A stretch of DNA of 6,381 nucleotides, taken from a bacterium. Lineage in GTDB: Bacteria; Armatimonadota; Fimbriimonadia; Fimbriimonadales; JBAXQP01. Below the pieces are notes generated by a model. The model ran no database searches. It saw nothing but the letters and a program-made list of their open reading frames with translations, and was not told where the DNA came from. A program made the position numbers and the translations under genes. The stretch is taken from assembly GCA_037131655.1 (NCBI GenBank), contig JBAXQP010000163.1:1-6381 (forward strand). The letters run 5' to 3'. Positions 5,950-6,381 of the stretch are shown piece after piece. Within the stretch, counting starts at the first letter, position 1. Each line of letters begins with the position of its first letter.

Positions 5950-6381
5950 ATGACAATTGATGAACAAATTGAATTTCTTCGACGAGCAACGACCGAAATC
6001 ATTTCGGTAGAAGATCTAAAGAAGAAAATGATTAAGTCGGAAAAGACCGGTAAGCCGTTGCGAGTAAAGCTTGGGGTCGACCCGACAGCCTCTTCAGTTA
6101 CACTTGGGTGGGCGGTTGTTCTGAGGAAACTGCGCGACTTCCAAACCCTTGGGCATGACGCGGTTTTGATTATCGGCGACTTCACAGCCACCATCGGCGA
6201 CCCATCGGGCAAATCCAAAACCCGCAAGCAGCTTTCCCGCGAAGAGGTTGACGTCTTCTTCCGTGATCTTGAACCGCAGTTCTACAAGATTTTAATTCGT
6301 GAGAAAACCCATATCTATCACAACAGTGACTGGCTTGCGCCGATGCAGTTCGCCGATGTCATCCAACTTTGCTCAAAAACC
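5950..6381 (+). CDS. tyrS: Tyrosyl-tRNA synthetase, N-terminal part (3' end cut by window edge)
   Basis: This class I synthetase charges tRNA-Tyr. The 144 visible codons cover the N-terminal region and the first half of the Rossmann catalytic domain. KLGVDPTA at 40-47, VVLRKLRDFQTLGH at 56-69 and IIGDFTATIGDPSGKSKTR at 74-92 mark the TyrZ-like branch of bacterial TyrRS. Where the HIGH signature belongs, right after DPTASSV, the sequence reads TLGW (51-54) rather than the usual HxGH type, although everything around it is conserved. The KMSKS loop and tRNA-binding S4 domain lie beyond the edge, so activity cannot be judged. The ATG at 5950 has AAGGTGG at 5936-5942 with a 7-nt spacer. The gene is divergent from the thioredoxin-like gene. 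Confidence 0.95.
   Translation, partial: MTIDEQIEFLRRATTEIISVEDLKKKMIKSEKTGKPLRVKLGVDPTASSVTLGWAVVLRKLRDFQTLGHDAVLIIGDFTATIGDPSGKSKTRKQLSREEVDVFFRDLEPQFYKILIREKTHIYHNSDWLAPMQFADVIQLCSKT

Noticed and set aside
5889..6227. 112-codon minus-strand frame antisense to tyrS
   Set aside because: It lies opposite a clearly conserved TyrRS reading frame and its translation is low in recognisable structure; it is a shadow frame.

Overview
This window looks like ordinary bacterial chromosome of intermediate GC content. Its core is the downstream part of a SUF iron-sulfur cluster operon. The order sufD, Rieske ferredoxin, sufS, sufU, sufT, with SufU rather than SufE, is the arrangement known from Gram-positive-type and several environmental phyla, not from enterobacteria. 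Shine-Dalgarno sites are strong, TTG is a likely start codon for two genes, and the tRNA has no encoded CCA. Chloroflexota, Armatimonadota or a relative would fit, but nothing here fixes the phylum and I hold that guess weakly.

Layout. (1) 1-3415, plus strand: a tightly packed suf operon. sufD enters from beyond the left edge. Two junctions are TAATG overlaps, one is a 9-nt gap, and sufU probably starts inside the end of sufS. (2) 3416-3615: a gap with no convincing gene. It holds a weak terminator-like hairpin, an imperfect palindrome with mutually exclusive stems, and a strong Shine-Dalgarno site before an 18-codon frame. (3) 3616-4284, minus strand: a PHP-superfamily metal-dependent phosphoesterase with all nine metal ligands. 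(4) 4420-4578, plus strand: a promoter, tRNA-Ser(GCU) and a small hairpin. (5) 4615-4671: two adjacent short hairpins resembling a dispersed palindromic intergenic repeat. (6) 4717-5817, minus strand: a membrane-anchored thioredoxin-fold protein with a CVNC active site and a DipZ-like C-terminal domain. (7) 5950-6381, plus strand: the first 144 codons of tyrosyl-tRNA synthetase, divergent from the thioredoxin gene and cut by the right edge.

How the genes work together. SufS takes sulfur from cysteine as a persulfide. SufU accepts it through a zinc-dependent swap, for which both partners' key residues are present. SufD belongs to the SufBCD scaffold that builds the cluster. The Rieske protein is a plausible electron carrier, and SufT is a maturation or carrier factor. 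sufC and sufB are expected upstream but lie outside the window. The PHP enzyme, tRNA, thioredoxin-like protein and TyrRS are separate units with no visible functional link to suf.

I see no mobile element, CRISPR array, toxin-antitoxin pair or defence system. The points most worth a second look are the TLGW sequence where TyrRS normally has its HIGH signature, and the structured gap after the suf operon.
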